Part shown: piece by piece, positions 16,782 to 25,395 of the stretch | Numbering within the stretch: the first letter of the stretch is position 1 | Layout: every line of letters starts with the position of its first letter | From: Acidilobaceae archaeon | GTDB lineage: Archaea; Thermoproteota; Thermoprotei_A; Sulfolobales; Acidilobaceae | Reading direction: 5' to 3' | DNA length: 64,000 nt | Assembly: GCA_027046245.1 (NCBI GenBank) | Contig: JALTZJ010000019.1 | Span: 1-64,000 of the forward strand | The notes under the pieces: generated by a model | Told to the model about the DNA's origin: nothing | Database searches by the model: none | Seen by the model: the letters and a program-made list of their open reading frames with translations, nothing else | Made by a program: the position numbers and the translations under genes

Positions 16782-17462
16782 GTGACGGGAGTGGACCGGA
16801 CCAGACCCCGAGGAGGGGATGGTGAGCAGGGCCTCTCCCAGACCCCCGGGGCCCGGCTAGTGGTTATAGAGAATCTCGAGTGGTGGCCTACCCGCTGGCT
16901 CCTGGCAGAGTATAGCGAAGCCTCTGAGGCGTCTAGGGAGATGGGTTACAGGCTCCTAGTGACCGGGGCAGAGAACCCGGTGCTGCAGGCCGCCCTCCAG
17001 AGGAGAGGGATAGAGGTTGTTCCGTGGAGGGGCTACAGGCTGGATTCGCCCCGCTGTATCCTTCTAGACTTAGAGGCTGAGAAGCCCCTGGAGCCCTGGG
17101 AGGCGTTATCGGCTGACTGCATAGTGGTGGGCGGCATAATGGGTGACCACCCGCCCCGGGGGAGGACTAGGCTCCTCAAGCTGGTGTATAGGAGTGCCGC
17201 GAGAAGGCACCTAGGCCCCCACCAGTTTAGCGTTGATGGCGCCGTCAAGGTCGCGCTGCTTATAGCCTCGGGCCTCAGACTCGAGGAAGTGCCCGTAACT
17301 GTTGGAGTCTCCTTCGAGGTAGAGGCCGGCCTCGGCACCGTGGAGGTGGAGCTCCCCTACGCCTATCCCCTGCGGGGGGGCAAGCCCTGGATAGCCAAGG
17401 AAGTGGTGTCACTTCTTTCACGCGGCATAGTTTACGATGAGGAGTTGTACGGTCTAGGCTAG
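16782..17462 (+). CDS. SPOUT methyltransferase of the Sfm1/RNA_Me_trans family
   Basis: The region VVGGIMGDHPPRGRTRLL is the knotted SAM-binding signature of this SPOUT family, whose yeast member Sfm1 methylates an arginine of ribosomal protein S3. Archaeal members were long annotated as RNA methyltransferases, so the substrate here is open. The family start resembles VVIENLEWW, which makes the GTG at 16860 a possible true start. The 26 preceding residues are Arg/Gly-rich and look non-conserved. The TATA-like element near 16740 fits the GTG at 16782. The last 4 bases overlap the convergent ribbon-helix-helix gene. Confidence 0.8.
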   Translation: MTGVDRTRPRGGDGEQGLSQTPGARLVVIENLEWWPTRWLLAEYSEASEASREMGYRLLVTGAENPVLQAALQRRGIEVVPWRGYRLDSPRCILLDLEAEKPLEPWEALSADCIVVGGIMGDHPPRGRTRLLKLVYRSAARRHLGPHQFSVDGAVKVALLIASGLRLEEVPVTVGVSFEVEAGLGTVEVELPYAYPLRGGKPWIAKEVVSLLSRGIVYDEELYGLG

Positions 17463-18259
17463 GGCGGAAGCTCAAGCTGCCAGCCGCCTCTATCCTCGTC
17501 GTAATACAGCTTACCGCTCCTCACTAGTAGCCTGAAAAGCTCGCCTCCCGCCGCCCCGAGCTTCTCCTCAGCTATGGCAGCAGCCTCCTCGGCGTCCTGA
17601 ACGTCTAGAGCTTCAACCACCTCCTGGAACTCCCTCCAGAGGTCGGGGTCCACGGCAACCTTATCGAAACCCAGGTCGAGAACCACTACCCCCTCCCTTT
17701 CCAGGTAGGCGAAGAACTTGTCAGGGTCCTTGATCCACGGTGCCCTGCTCGCTACTAGTATGCCCTCGCTCCTGAGCCTCTCAATAGCAGTGCCGCCTCC
17801 CCTGCTACGACCCCTCCGGGGCCGCTCCCCCCTCTCGTGCTCTACTGCCTCAGAGGCCCTAGGGATCCTAGGCCTCGCGGTGGGGGCAGGAGCCTCGTAC
17901 TCCTCCCCGCTATACACAGGCTGAACCGGGGCCTCCTCTACGGCGCCGCCCCTAACACCCTCTACCGCCTCCACTAGCTCGGCCATCCTACGGCTCAACT
18001 CGTCTATCTTCCCCGTGAACGGGTTGAGAAGATCCATAACCCTCCTCTCTATCCGGGAGGCGACCGCGTCGGCGAGCCTCCTCTCATCAATAACAGGAGG
18101 CGTTGCAAGGCTAGCCTCGCCCCCCTCAAGCAGCGACCTAGCTGCATCGGCTAGCAGGTCTGAGACAGTATGGTAGCCCCTCCTACGGGCCAGTGCCTTT
18201 AGAGCCTCGTATTCACCCCTGGACAGCCTAACCTTCACGTAAACCTCATCGCTAGGCAA
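17459..18259 (-). CDS. Ribbon-helix-helix protein with C-terminal extra domain
   Basis: Residues about 5-45 (VYVKVRLSRGEYEAL and the following helices) form a ribbon-helix-helix DNA-binding domain. A probable coiled-coil segment follows (about 60-105), then a low-complexity Pro/Arg/Glu-rich linker (about 110-155). A folded C-terminal domain of about 100 residues (IERLRSEGILVASR to the end) could be a winged helix. The arrangement suggests a dimeric DNA-binding protein with a second contact or oligomer module; the target is unknown. At 266 residues it is much longer than simple CopG regulators. The TTG start has ATTAATAG (about 60 bases upstream) as the nearest AT-rich element. Confidence 0.7.
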   Translation of the reverse strand: MPSDEVYVKVRLSRGEYEALKALARRRGYHTVSDLLADAARSLLEGGEASLATPPVIDERRLADAVASRIERRVMDLLNPFTGKIDELSRRMAELVEAVEGVRGGAVEEAPVQPVYSGEEYEAPAPTARPRIPRASEAVEHERGERPRRGRSRGGGTAIERLRSEGILVASRAPWIKDPDKFFAYLEREGVVVLDLGFDKVAVDPDLWREFQEVVEALDVQDAEEAAAIAEEKLGAAGGELFRLLVRSGKLYYDEDRGGWQLELPP

Positions 18260-18391
18260 GTCTCAACATCACCCCTTCACTCCTAGGATAGAGGGTCTCG
18301 CGGCCAGCAACTATTAATCCTTGAGGGAATTGAAGACACTGAAATAAGAATAGAGTCCTCCAAGACGGATCCAGCGGGCACTCACTGCTCT

Positions 18392-18727
18392 CTAGTAGTG
18401 CTCGCCGCAGACCCTGGCAAGGTAGCCGCTGGCGAAGCCACCTCTAGCCTCCCTCTTCCTAGCCGCTGCCTCAAGAGCGTCGGCTAGCGTGTAGCCCTTA
18501 AGGTTAAGCCATGAAACAAGGGCCTCCAACAAGTCTCCAGCCTCCTCGAGGCCCGGAGATATCCTAAGCTCCTCTGCCTCCTCCACTATCTTATCTAGAA
18601 GAGCCCTTTCTAGTAGCTCCCCATCGACACGTAGAACCTGGTAGCCTCTCCGCTCGAGTTCAACTCCGATTCCATCCCTAACTAGCTTCCAGCAACTACT
18701 GTGCCGCAAAACCCTGAAGCCACCCAA
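18392..18727 (-). CDS. MazG-like nucleotide pyrophosphohydrolase (COG4997)
   Basis: Members of this all-alpha NTP pyrophosphatase group resemble phosphoribosyl-ATP pyrophosphohydrolase (HisE) and MazG and are thought to clean nucleotide pools. The opening WKLVRDGIGVELERRGYQV and the metal-binding helix KIVEEAEEL with EEAGDLLEAL are typical, and so is the REARGGFASGYL ending. The frame opens with TTG at 18727. A TATA-like stretch (18734-18742) is only 10 bases away, which would better suit a leaderless start at the TTG at 18709, leaving 105 residues. Single gene; not part of a his operon. Confidence 0.8.
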   Translation of the reverse strand: MGGFRVLRHSSCWKLVRDGIGVELERRGYQVLRVDGELLERALLDKIVEEAEELRISPGLEEAGDLLEALVSWLNLKGYTLADALEAAARKREARGGFASGYLARVCGEHY

Positions 18728-18859
18728 AACAATTGTATCGCTGTCAAGGGCCTTAAAGGGGGGAAAAGCGGAAGGGCGATAACGGTCTTTACCCGCACTC
18801 GTAGCCCGTTTCCCTTGAAAATTATTATGCGGAATCCCGGGGCTACGGGGCTGGGGTGT

Positions 18860-20020
18860 TTAGGCTGGTTTAGCTGGCTTGTATATTGTTGTGTATGCAT
18901 AGAGTAGTGCTGCTCCTATGAGTACTAATGTAGCGGTTATAGTGTAGATGAAGAGTGCTTGACTCGCAGTGTTTACGTTTACGTTGAGCAGGCTTACAGC
19001 CTGCTCCAGGGCTGCTCTTTCCTGTGGCGGCAGATTCTCGAGTATCGCCTGGTAGTCCGCTATGAAGTATGGGTACTGGCTGAAGGCGTTAAGGTACTCT
19101 CCTGCCGGCACAGTGACTATGGCTGCTGCCGCCGCAGCTACTAGCAGGGGCTTCGCCCTGGTTATGCCTGCTTTCAGGGCGTAGCCTATGGCTGCTAGCT
19201 GGACTAGCCATAGTAGCACTTTGAGTGCCAGCAGCCATGATAGGTTGAGGGCCGGCTCTCCCCCTATGCCTAGGCCCCCAAATATATTGTTGAACTTGTA
19301 CTCTACCGTACGGAGGCTCCAGCCATACCATAGACCGGCTAGAGCTACTAGTACTAGCATCGCGATGGCCGGTTTAAGGTAAAGACGCGCTATCTCGCTT
19401 CTACCCTTTAGGGCGGCCCAGCCAGCGGCGGCTATCAGGGTTAGGGCTAGGCTCGCCGTTATACTCTTGACGTAGAGGGGCCAGAGGTGTGGATTCCCTA
19501 GGAGCGCCTTCAAGGGGTTCAATACTATCTGGTTCAGCCCCTGTATTTCTACTCCCACGGGTTCGTTGAGCTGGGCGAACACGCTCCTAAAGCCTAGAGG
19601 TATTAGGAGTGCGCTTGCTGCTAGGAGGATGCCGAAGGCGTTGTGTATTCTGGGTTCTAGTTTGTTCCAGCCGTAGTAGTATGCTGTGAGGCTTAGGAAG
19701 TGGAGCGCTATCATTGCTATAGCGAAGGCGAAGTTGTATAGTGCTATCTTCCCTGCTAGCCCCACGAACTCTGGGTAGTAGCTTAGCAGGTATACTGTGA
19801 AGGCTGTTCCGAAGACGCCGCCCAGGGCGTAGGTTGCAGCGTAGAAGCGGAGGAGCCTGTAAGCCTCCTCCTTCAGTTCGGGCCTCCCCCACTTCTCGCT
19901 CAGCACCTTTAGTATAGGTGCTAGCACGCTGATACCGATACCTAGGTTAACGAGGACTATGTGAATGCCGAAGCTGAATGCAAGCCAGAATACTGCAGCC
20001 TCCTGCATAGCCCCCTTCAC
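18860..20020 (-). CDS. bd-type oxidase second subunit, CydA-like (CydA')
   Basis: A 386-residue membrane protein with about nine helices. It is related to CydA rather than to CydB: its start SFGIHIVLVNLGIGISVLAP resembles the first CydA helix with the high-spin haem His. It lacks the GRQPW-type loop and much of the Q-loop. Archaeal CydAA' oxidases are known in which the partner subunit is a diverged CydA copy, and this pair fits that description. The ATG at 20008 follows a GGTGA by 9 bases and may be the actual start rather than the GTG at 20020. It is 4 bases after cydA, so one transcript. No CydX-like gene is seen. Confidence 0.85.
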   Translation of the reverse strand: MKGAMQEAAVFWLAFSFGIHIVLVNLGIGISVLAPILKVLSEKWGRPELKEEAYRLLRFYAATYALGGVFGTAFTVYLLSYYPEFVGLAGKIALYNFAFAIAMIALHFLSLTAYYYGWNKLEPRIHNAFGILLAASALLIPLGFRSVFAQLNEPVGVEIQGLNQIVLNPLKALLGNPHLWPLYVKSITASLALTLIAAAGWAALKGRSEIARLYLKPAIAMLVLVALAGLWYGWSLRTVEYKFNNIFGGLGIGGEPALNLSWLLALKVLLWLVQLAAIGYALKAGITRAKPLLVAAAAAAIVTVPAGEYLNAFSQYPYFIADYQAILENLPPQERAALEQAVSLLNVNVNTASQALFIYTITATLVLIGAALLYAYTTIYKPAKPA

Positions 20021-20024
20021 CCCC

Positions 20025-21671
20025 TCACCTCCAGAGGAACCTCCAGACAGCCCAAGCCAGCACAGCGAGAAGCACCACTAGGTAGATGCCTATGAGGGCT
20101 AGACTCAGCATGTCCGGGCCGGCCGGGTTAGCAGCCTCAGCTGGGGTGAAGATCCCATAAATAGTGAAGGGCTTCCTGCCCACCTCCCTCACTACCCAGC
20201 CTAGAGTGCTGACTAACTGGGCCATGACGGGGCTGGCTGCTATAACTGCCAAGCTCCGCTTGCCCAGTTCCCCCTTCCTGTGCAGCACCGCTGCAGCGTA
20301 GATGCTGAACAGTGCTAGAGCGACTGCCAAGCCTACCTTAGTGTAGTACGCGTAATGCACTAGTATTGGTGGCCTGCACTCGGTAACCGGGGCTCCTGGG
20401 AAGCTGCAGTAGTCCTGCGGTATCTCATCGTACTCTGGTAGGGGGGCGTTGAAGCTTCCATAGGCTAGGAACGCTACCAGCCTCTCTGGCAGGCCGAGGA
20501 GTATGTGTCTACTTATGCTTATCACCTGGTCGGTGGTTCCCTCTATTGCTGCTAGCTTCTCGGGCACGTAGTGGGCTATAACTAGCGCCTGCTCGTGACC
20601 CAGCAGGGCGCCCTGGACTACTATCGCGATCATGGCGAAGGTGAGGGCGAATTTGAGGGCCCTCAGGCTATACTCTCTGCCGGCGCCGCCGCCCCTCAAT
20701 AGTCTTAGAGCATATACACCAGCCACCGTGTAGGCGCTAACAACTACCCCTGCTCCTATTGTATGGGCCACGCTTGCCAGCCACACGGGGCTGTGGAAGG
20801 TGTAGAGTAGCGGGTCGTATACCTCTAGAGTATAATTCATTATCGCGTCTAGTACCTCGCTCACTGGTGTACCTGCAAGCTGTTGCTTTGCTTCCTCTGT
20901 GAGGAGGCCCCAGAGTATACTGTCCTCTATTCTGTAGCCGTTGGCAGCCTCCCAGAACAGCCTATATGTAACCTTTATGGGCAGGCTAGCCTCTATGAGG
21001 CCGTCGGCAGTTGTCCTCACTACTATGCCGGCTGCCGCTAGCTTCTCCGGGTCTAGTGCCTGGGCTATTTCGGGCGGCACGTACACGCTTATCCTCGGGT
21101 AGCCCTGATCGTAGAGTGCACCCTGGTCTGGAGTCCAGCCTGGTTCGAGGCCTGTAGGGGCTACCATGAAGCTGTTGACCGCCATTATCATTGCTGCACT
21201 GTACCATGCCCCCACGAATACTAGCATTGTTAGGATTAGCCTGGTCTTGTCTCCTACCTTACCCCATCCATAGTATAGGAAGTACACGAATACAACTTCC
21301 ATTATGAAGGCATAGATTTCAGCGTAGAAAGGGAAGTAAACCCATTTTCCTCCTGCTTCGGTGAAGTTAGGCCATAGTAGTATGAGGCCGAATTCTGCTG
21401 CAGTTCCCGTGGCTGCACCTACAGCGAATACGATTACGAATCCCTTCACTAACTTCCTAGCAAGGTCTAGCCAGAATCTATCCCTAGTTTTAAGGTAGAT
21501 TAACTGTGCTATGAACGCTATGAACGGTAAGCCCACTACATACTGTAGTATTATCCAGTGTACGTCTATTCCTATAGCTGAGATTAGCCTTGAACTAGCC
21601 TCGGGGTAGCTGGCCCACTGTTCTATCATGAAGCGTATAGTCTCTAGTGGGCCTGCCGGCATACTGTTCAC
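20025..21671 (-). CDS. cydA: Cytochrome bd-type oxidase subunit I
   Basis: The quinol-oxidising subunit of a bd-type oxygen reductase in the cytoplasmic membrane. Seen: an N-terminal IDVHWIILQY His (high-spin haem ligand position), GTAAEFGLILLWPNF and EIYAFIMEVVFVYF with the proton-path Glu positions, VAHTIGAG His (low-spin haem), and GWVVREVGRKPFTIYG, which matches GWxxxExGRQPW with Q changed to K. The residue at the low-spin haem Met position seems to be Lys (YYTKVGLAV). A long periplasmic Q-loop region lies at about residues 170-270. The GTG at 21671 or the ATG at 21662 can start it. Upstream is an AT-rich divergent promoter with inverted repeats. A microaerobic or oxygen-detoxifying role is inferred. 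Confidence 0.9.
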   Translation of the reverse strand: MNSMPAGPLETIRFMIEQWASYPEASSRLISAIGIDVHWIILQYVVGLPFIAFIAQLIYLKTRDRFWLDLARKLVKGFVIVFAVGAATGTAAEFGLILLWPNFTEAGGKWVYFPFYAEIYAFIMEVVFVYFLYYGWGKVGDKTRLILTMLVFVGAWYSAAMIMAVNSFMVAPTGLEPGWTPDQGALYDQGYPRISVYVPPEIAQALDPEKLAAAGIVVRTTADGLIEASLPIKVTYRLFWEAANGYRIEDSILWGLLTEEAKQQLAGTPVSEVLDAIMNYTLEVYDPLLYTFHSPVWLASVAHTIGAGVVVSAYTVAGVYALRLLRGGGAGREYSLRALKFALTFAMIAIVVQGALLGHEQALVIAHYVPEKLAAIEGTTDQVISISRHILLGLPERLVAFLAYGSFNAPLPEYDEIPQDYCSFPGAPVTECRPPILVHYAYYTKVGLAVALALFSIYAAAVLHRKGELGKRSLAVIAASPVMAQLVSTLGWVVREVGRKPFTIYGIFTPAEAANPAGPDMLSLALIGIYLVVLLAVLAWAVWRFLWR

Positions 21672-21707
21672 CCTTCTAAGTAACCATTATTTTTCATGAT
21701 TCTAATC

Positions 21708-21750
21708 AACAGTTAAAATGACTTCCTTAAATGTTAACTGTTAAGTTAAC
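21708..21750. promoter_or_regulatory. Inverted and direct repeats upstream of cydA
   Basis: AACAGTTAA (21708-21716) is an exact inverted copy of TTAACTGTT (21734-21742). GTTAAC occurs twice, 12 bases apart (21733-21738 and 21745-21750). The elements lie just upstream of the cydA TATA-like AAAAATAATGG (minus strand, about 21684-21695), within a 268-base gap shared with the divergent winged-helix gene. They are good candidates for operator sites of a dimeric regulator. Confidence 0.45.
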
Positions 21751-21939
21751 TAGTTTTAGGAGAGTACACCAGATACTTTAACAAGCGTTAATTTAGCCGC
21801 TAACTAGTGGAGTTGAAACGCATTCAACTACAATTAGTGTTCTAACTGTGGTCCCATGACTACTAGCTCCGTTTTAAAACCGCTGATTAAGAGGCGTTAG
21901 ATATGCGGCCCGTGGTAGGCCAGACGGTGAATCGCTGCT

Positions 21940-22746
21940 TTGGCAGGCAGGCAGCAAGCTGATGAGAGCCCCCTGAGAGAGGTCTGCAACGCCGCCTGCA
22001 ACCCCGTGAGGCGTCGGATTCTAGAGGTACTGTATGAGAGCGTTGAACTGCCATACGGCGAGCTGGCACGTAGGGTAGGTATAAGCGAGAACCTGCTAAA
22101 CCATCACCTCAAAAGGCTAGGCGGGCTCGTCGAGAAGGGGGAGCAGGGCTACAAGCTAACCCTTCAGGGCCGGAGAGTCCTGGAACTTATAAGGGGGATG
22201 GAGAGGGCTCTAGGGGCTGAGCTGCGCAGCGCGGATGAGGCCCCTAGGGAGTCCGTCTCCCCCAGTATGGTCGCAAGGAGAACAATAGCTTTCCTAATAG
22301 ACCTCACGATCTTCTTCATAGCAACAGGTGCTCTACTAGACCGTACTCTACTTGCGGGGATGGCGGGTATCCTGGCAGCGCTAGCAGCATTAGACCTTCA
22401 AGGTCTCGTGGATAGTCTTCAGCTTCTAGTTGAGAGAAGCCTAATAGGCTACAGCAATGTGTTCTTTGCCAGTTACATATTCCTCACTCTTACAGAGGCC
22501 TACAAGGGGCAAACCCCCGGGAAGCACCTGCTAGGCCTGAGGGTCCTAAGAGTTGATGGAGGCAAGGTCAGCCTAGTTGAGGCGGGAATAAGGAACGCCG
22601 GCAAGATCTTCCTACTCCCCGTTGACCTGGCTCTCGGCCTCCTCCTCTACAGGAGACACGGCTACTTGAAGTTCACCGATTACTATACGAGGACTGTAGT
22701 AGTGAGGGAGAAGGGTTACACTAGGATTGAAGCGTTTGCAGGCTGA
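21940..22746 (+). CDS. Winged-helix DNA-binding protein fused to an RDD membrane domain
   Basis: Residues about 10-90 form an ArsR/MarR-like winged helix (NPVRRRILEVLYES, YGELARRVGISENLLNHHLKRLG, then the wing). Residues about 105-268 form an RDD domain with membrane helices; its Arg and Asp appear in RRTIAFLIDLTIF, and GQTPGKHLLGLRVL is the conserved RDD loop. A regulator tethered to the membrane is the natural reading. It is divergent from cydA-cydA', so it may control the oxidase, an inference from position. The TTG start is 9 bases after GGTGA (21926-21930). Confidence 0.8.
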   Translation: MAGRQQADESPLREVCNAACNPVRRRILEVLYESVELPYGELARRVGISENLLNHHLKRLGGLVEKGEQGYKLTLQGRRVLELIRGMERALGAELRSADEAPRESVSPSMVARRTIAFLIDLTIFFIATGALLDRTLLAGMAGILAALAALDLQGLVDSLQLLVERSLIGYSNVFFASYIFLTLTEAYKGQTPGKHLLGLRVLRVDGGKVSLVEAGIRNAGKIFLLPVDLALGLLLYRRHGYLKFTDYYTRTVVVREKGYTRIEAFAG

Positions 22747-22749
22747 ATC

Positions 22750-22772
22750 AGTGCTGGAGGCGGCTCAGCACT
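22750..22772. terminator. Hairpin between convergent genes
   Basis: AGTGCTG (22750-22756) pairs perfectly with CAGCACT (22766-22772) around a 9-base loop. It sits where the RDD gene (stop at 22746) meets the PPC-domain gene (stop at 22765). A bidirectional termination or transcript-end role is possible, although archaeal termination mainly needs T-tracts. Confidence 0.35.
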
Positions 22773-23214
22773 TCCTGTATCGGGGCTTCGCTTTGAGCCT
22801 CGGCTCGTAGACCCTTACTGCGTCCACGCCGACGACCTCTATTATCTGTGCCTCCACGTAGGGCTTCGCGGTCGCCGATACTAGATGGCCTGCTCTCGCC
22901 TCTCCAGGGCCTAGGCCCAGGGCTACGTGAAGATGAATATTGGTTCCCTCGCTGCTTCTAACCGCTGTGCCTTGGAGCGAGGCTAGCTCTATTACCCTGC
23001 CCTTCAACGGTCTAACCTCTTCAACGCAGTACTCCTGCTCTTCGGGGTTGTAGTATGCTATCTCTGCTCTTGCTAGGCCCCCTATCCCTGATATTAAGGC
23101 GAACTTCACTTCTTGGACCTCAAGTACCTCTCTTATGGCTGCGATTACTTCTTCGCCTTCCGTTACCCTGAGGACTATTACTCTTCCCGCGTATCCTAGG
23201 CTCTTCACCGTCAA
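22765..23214 (-). CDS. PPC (DUF296) domain protein
   Basis: A 149-residue single-domain protein. The PPC core includes FALISGIGGLARAEIA and IHLHVALGLGPGEARAGHLVSA, the latter with the conserved histidines that bind metal in prokaryotic homologues. The family forms trimers. In plants it is fused to AT-hooks, but the archaeal role is not known. The TTG start is 9 bases after GAGGTGA, which overlaps the guaB-like stop codon, so the two genes are translationally coupled. Confidence 0.8.
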   Translation of the reverse strand: MTVKSLGYAGRVIVLRVTEGEEVIAAIREVLEVQEVKFALISGIGGLARAEIAYYNPEEQEYCVEEVRPLKGRVIELASLQGTAVRSSEGTNIHLHVALGLGPGEARAGHLVSATAKPYVEAQIIEVVGVDAVRVYEPRLKAKPRYRKC

Positions 23215-23223
23215 GACGGGGGT

Positions 23224-24519
23224 TCACCTCGTTATTACGTCGTGGGGCCTGACCTCGCTGACGCCCTGTGATGTTACCCTGGCTAGGCTAGCGTTCCATG
23301 CTTCCCTCAGGCTGGCTACTCCTGCGTATCCTAGAGCTGCTTGCAGGCCTCCCACGAATTCTAGTAGTACCTCTATTGCGCTGCCCTTGTAGGGTACTAG
23401 GCCTTCTACCCCCTCCTCTACTATCTTGGCCTTCCTAGTGTACCTGTCAACGCCGTACCTCCTCTCCATGGCGCCCCTGCTTGCCATGCCCCTGTATGGC
23501 TTGTATAGGCTACCTCCTATGCTCACTTTAGGAGCCGGAGCCTCGTCTGTGCCGGCTAGTAGCCTGCCTACCATGACGGTGCTAGCCCCAGCTATGATGG
23601 CTTTCGCTGCGTCGCCAGCGTTCCTTATGCCGCCGTCTGCTATGATTGGGATCTTCTCCTCGGCCCCTAGCTCCTTTAGGGCCTCGTATGCGTCCATCAC
23701 TGCGCTCAGCGTGGGCATGCTAGCCCCTGTTACTTCGCCTGTGCTGCATATGCTTCCACTGCTTATCCCCATCCTCAAGCCTGCTATCTCCTCTGCTACT
23801 GCTAGCGTGTCTAGTACTCCTTGCTTCGTGCCTAGGTTACCGGCGACCACGTCTATGTTAACCTCCTTTACTAGCCTGGCTAGGCTGCTGAGCGCCTCCC
23901 TGTTATGTAGGTGGGCTACATCTGTTACGAGGAAGTCGGCTCCAGCCTTTTCTAGGGCTCTGGCCCTGTCTATGTCGAAGGGGCTTATCGCGGCGCCGAC
24001 CCTTAGTCTCCCCTCGCCGTCGATAGTGGGGAGGGGCTTCACTAGGAGTAGCAGCTGCACTAGGGCTGAGGCCTTCCGGCCCCAGAAGCCTGTGTCATGG
24101 CCCGCCATGACGAATACTCCGCGGAACTTGCTGCCCTTGAATACTGCGGCCGCCGCGGCGCCGGTCTCCAGTAGCCTCAACTCCACGTTCTCTATAGGCT
24201 CGCTCTCGTCTACCCGTGGCACCTCGCTCCACGGGCTAGGACTCTGGTTCTTCACCCTCCTTACATTGTCTACCTGCTCCTCCAGGCTCATGTTCCTATG
24301 GATTACTCCCACGCTGCCTAGCCTGGCAAGTACTGTGGCCATCCGCCACTCGGTAACAGTGTCCATGGGGCTCGATACTAGGGGTATGCTTACCTCTATG
24401 CTCCTCGTCACCCTACTCGACACGTCTACCTCGCTGGGGTCTAGGGGTGCTAGGCCGGGTAGGATGACTACGTCGTCAAATGTTAGGAGCTCGCGTTTAA
24501 CCGAGTCCCAGCCCGCCAA
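23224..24519 (-). CDS. guaB: IMP dehydrogenase-like protein with shortened CBS region
   Basis: The TIM-barrel core of IMPDH/GMP reductase is clear: LLTFDDVVILPG and PLVSSPMDTVTE at the start, the catalytic loop GSICSTGEVTG (Cys about residue 258), the phosphate-binding PIIADGGIRNAGDAAKAI, and YRGMASRGAMERR with EGVEGLVPYKG at the C-terminus. Two things are odd. At 431 residues the inserted CBS pair is reduced to about 80 residues. The residue two after the catalytic Cys-Ser-Thr, usually Arg, is Gly. It could be a true IMPDH making XMP, or a divergent relative. The TTG start has no strong promoter seen. The PPC gene follows in the same operon. Confidence 0.8.
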   Translation of the reverse strand: MAGWDSVKRELLTFDDVVILPGLAPLDPSEVDVSSRVTRSIEVSIPLVSSPMDTVTEWRMATVLARLGSVGVIHRNMSLEEQVDNVRRVKNQSPSPWSEVPRVDESEPIENVELRLLETGAAAAAVFKGSKFRGVFVMAGHDTGFWGRKASALVQLLLLVKPLPTIDGEGRLRVGAAISPFDIDRARALEKAGADFLVTDVAHLHNREALSSLARLVKEVNIDVVAGNLGTKQGVLDTLAVAEEIAGLRMGISSGSICSTGEVTGASMPTLSAVMDAYEALKELGAEEKIPIIADGGIRNAGDAAKAIIAGASTVMVGRLLAGTDEAPAPKVSIGGSLYKPYRGMASRGAMERRYGVDRYTRKAKIVEEGVEGLVPYKGSAIEVLLEFVGGLQAALGYAGVASLREAWNASLARVTSQGVSEVRPHDVITR

Positions 24520-24583
24520 ACCTGTAAACCCTATTTGAGGCCCTAGGCGGGCCCCGAAGGGTATTAAGGCGTCGGGGGTTGTG

Positions 24584-25333
24584 CTATTGTGAGACCGAGA
24601 CTACGCGGCCTAGCCTGACTACCTTGTCAGGGTAGACTATTATGCCCTTGTCCGTTATCTCGAAGGGGTGCCTCTTCATGCTGTGTCTTGTGCCCCTCAT
24701 CTTCCAGACAATCAGGCTCCTTAGTAGTTCGCCGTTGACCTCGTCTAGGTCTAGCCTTATTATGCCGTCTGCGGCGTGCTCGACGCCGGGGCCGCCGAAG
24801 CCCCTCTCTGTGACGCTCACCTGGCTGACTAGTATGCTCGTAGTGCCCAGACCGCTCAGCACCCTCTTCAGCAGCATCACGGTGCGCCTAGCTAGTACCG
24901 GCTTCGCTAGGTAGAGCGTCGAGACGGAGTCGACCACGACTCTCTTGGCGCCGGTATCCCTTATGGCCTCCTTCAACACGTCTAGTAGGAGTCCTATGTC
25001 TTCGGGGTCCTGTACTACGTAGCGCTCCCTCTTCGCTGCCTCTCCCACCCCGCTCGTGAATGCGTCCACTATCGCGAACATGCCGTCTCGCTCGTAGGGT
25101 CTCACATCCCAGCCGAACTGGCTCATGTTTATCCTTACCTGCACTGGGTGCTCCTCTAGGGCCACGAATACTCCTGGGTCTCCCTGTTTCAGGCCGTTCC
25201 ATAGGTACTGGTAGCTGAATATGCTCTTGCCCGTTCCGGGGCCGCCGCTTAGGAGTACCACGTTCCTCTCGGGTATGCCTCCGTAGAGTATCTCGTCCAT
25301 CCCGGGTATCCCTGTTTTTACCCTTCTAACCAT
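24584..25333 (-). CDS. KaiC-like RecA-superfamily ATPase
   Basis: A single KaiC domain of 249 residues: [15 protein letters not shown], Walker A GGPGTGKS (about 30-37), the paired glutamates in VALEEHP, Walker B RVVVDSV and the C-terminal [10 protein letters not shown]. Archaea carry several such proteins, linked to signalling, archaellum control or DNA transactions; the partner here is unknown. The ATG start has GGTGA 6-7 bases upstream. It lies between ilvA (62-base gap) and guaB on the same strand. Confidence 0.85.
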   Translation of the reverse strand: MVRRVKTGIPGMDEILYGGIPERNVVLLSGGPGTGKSIFSYQYLWNGLKQGDPGVFVALEEHPVQVRINMSQFGWDVRPYERDGMFAIVDAFTSGVGEAAKRERYVVQDPEDIGLLLDVLKEAIRDTGAKRVVVDSVSTLYLAKPVLARRTVMLLKRVLSGLGTTSILVSQVSVTERGFGGPGVEHAADGIIRLDLDEVNGELLRSLIVWKMRGTRHSMKRHPFEITDKGIIVYPDKVVRLGRVVSVSQ

Positions 25334-25395
25334 CCCGAGTCACCGCCCTCCAAGGGATACACTAGTATGTAGTTTGGAGGTTATGTAGTTGCGTG

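Noticed and set aside
23426-24538. A 370-codon plus-strand open frame
   Set aside because: It is the mirror of the guaB-like gene, is Ser/Leu/Thr-rich with no motif, and the minus-strand product has clear IMPDH signatures.
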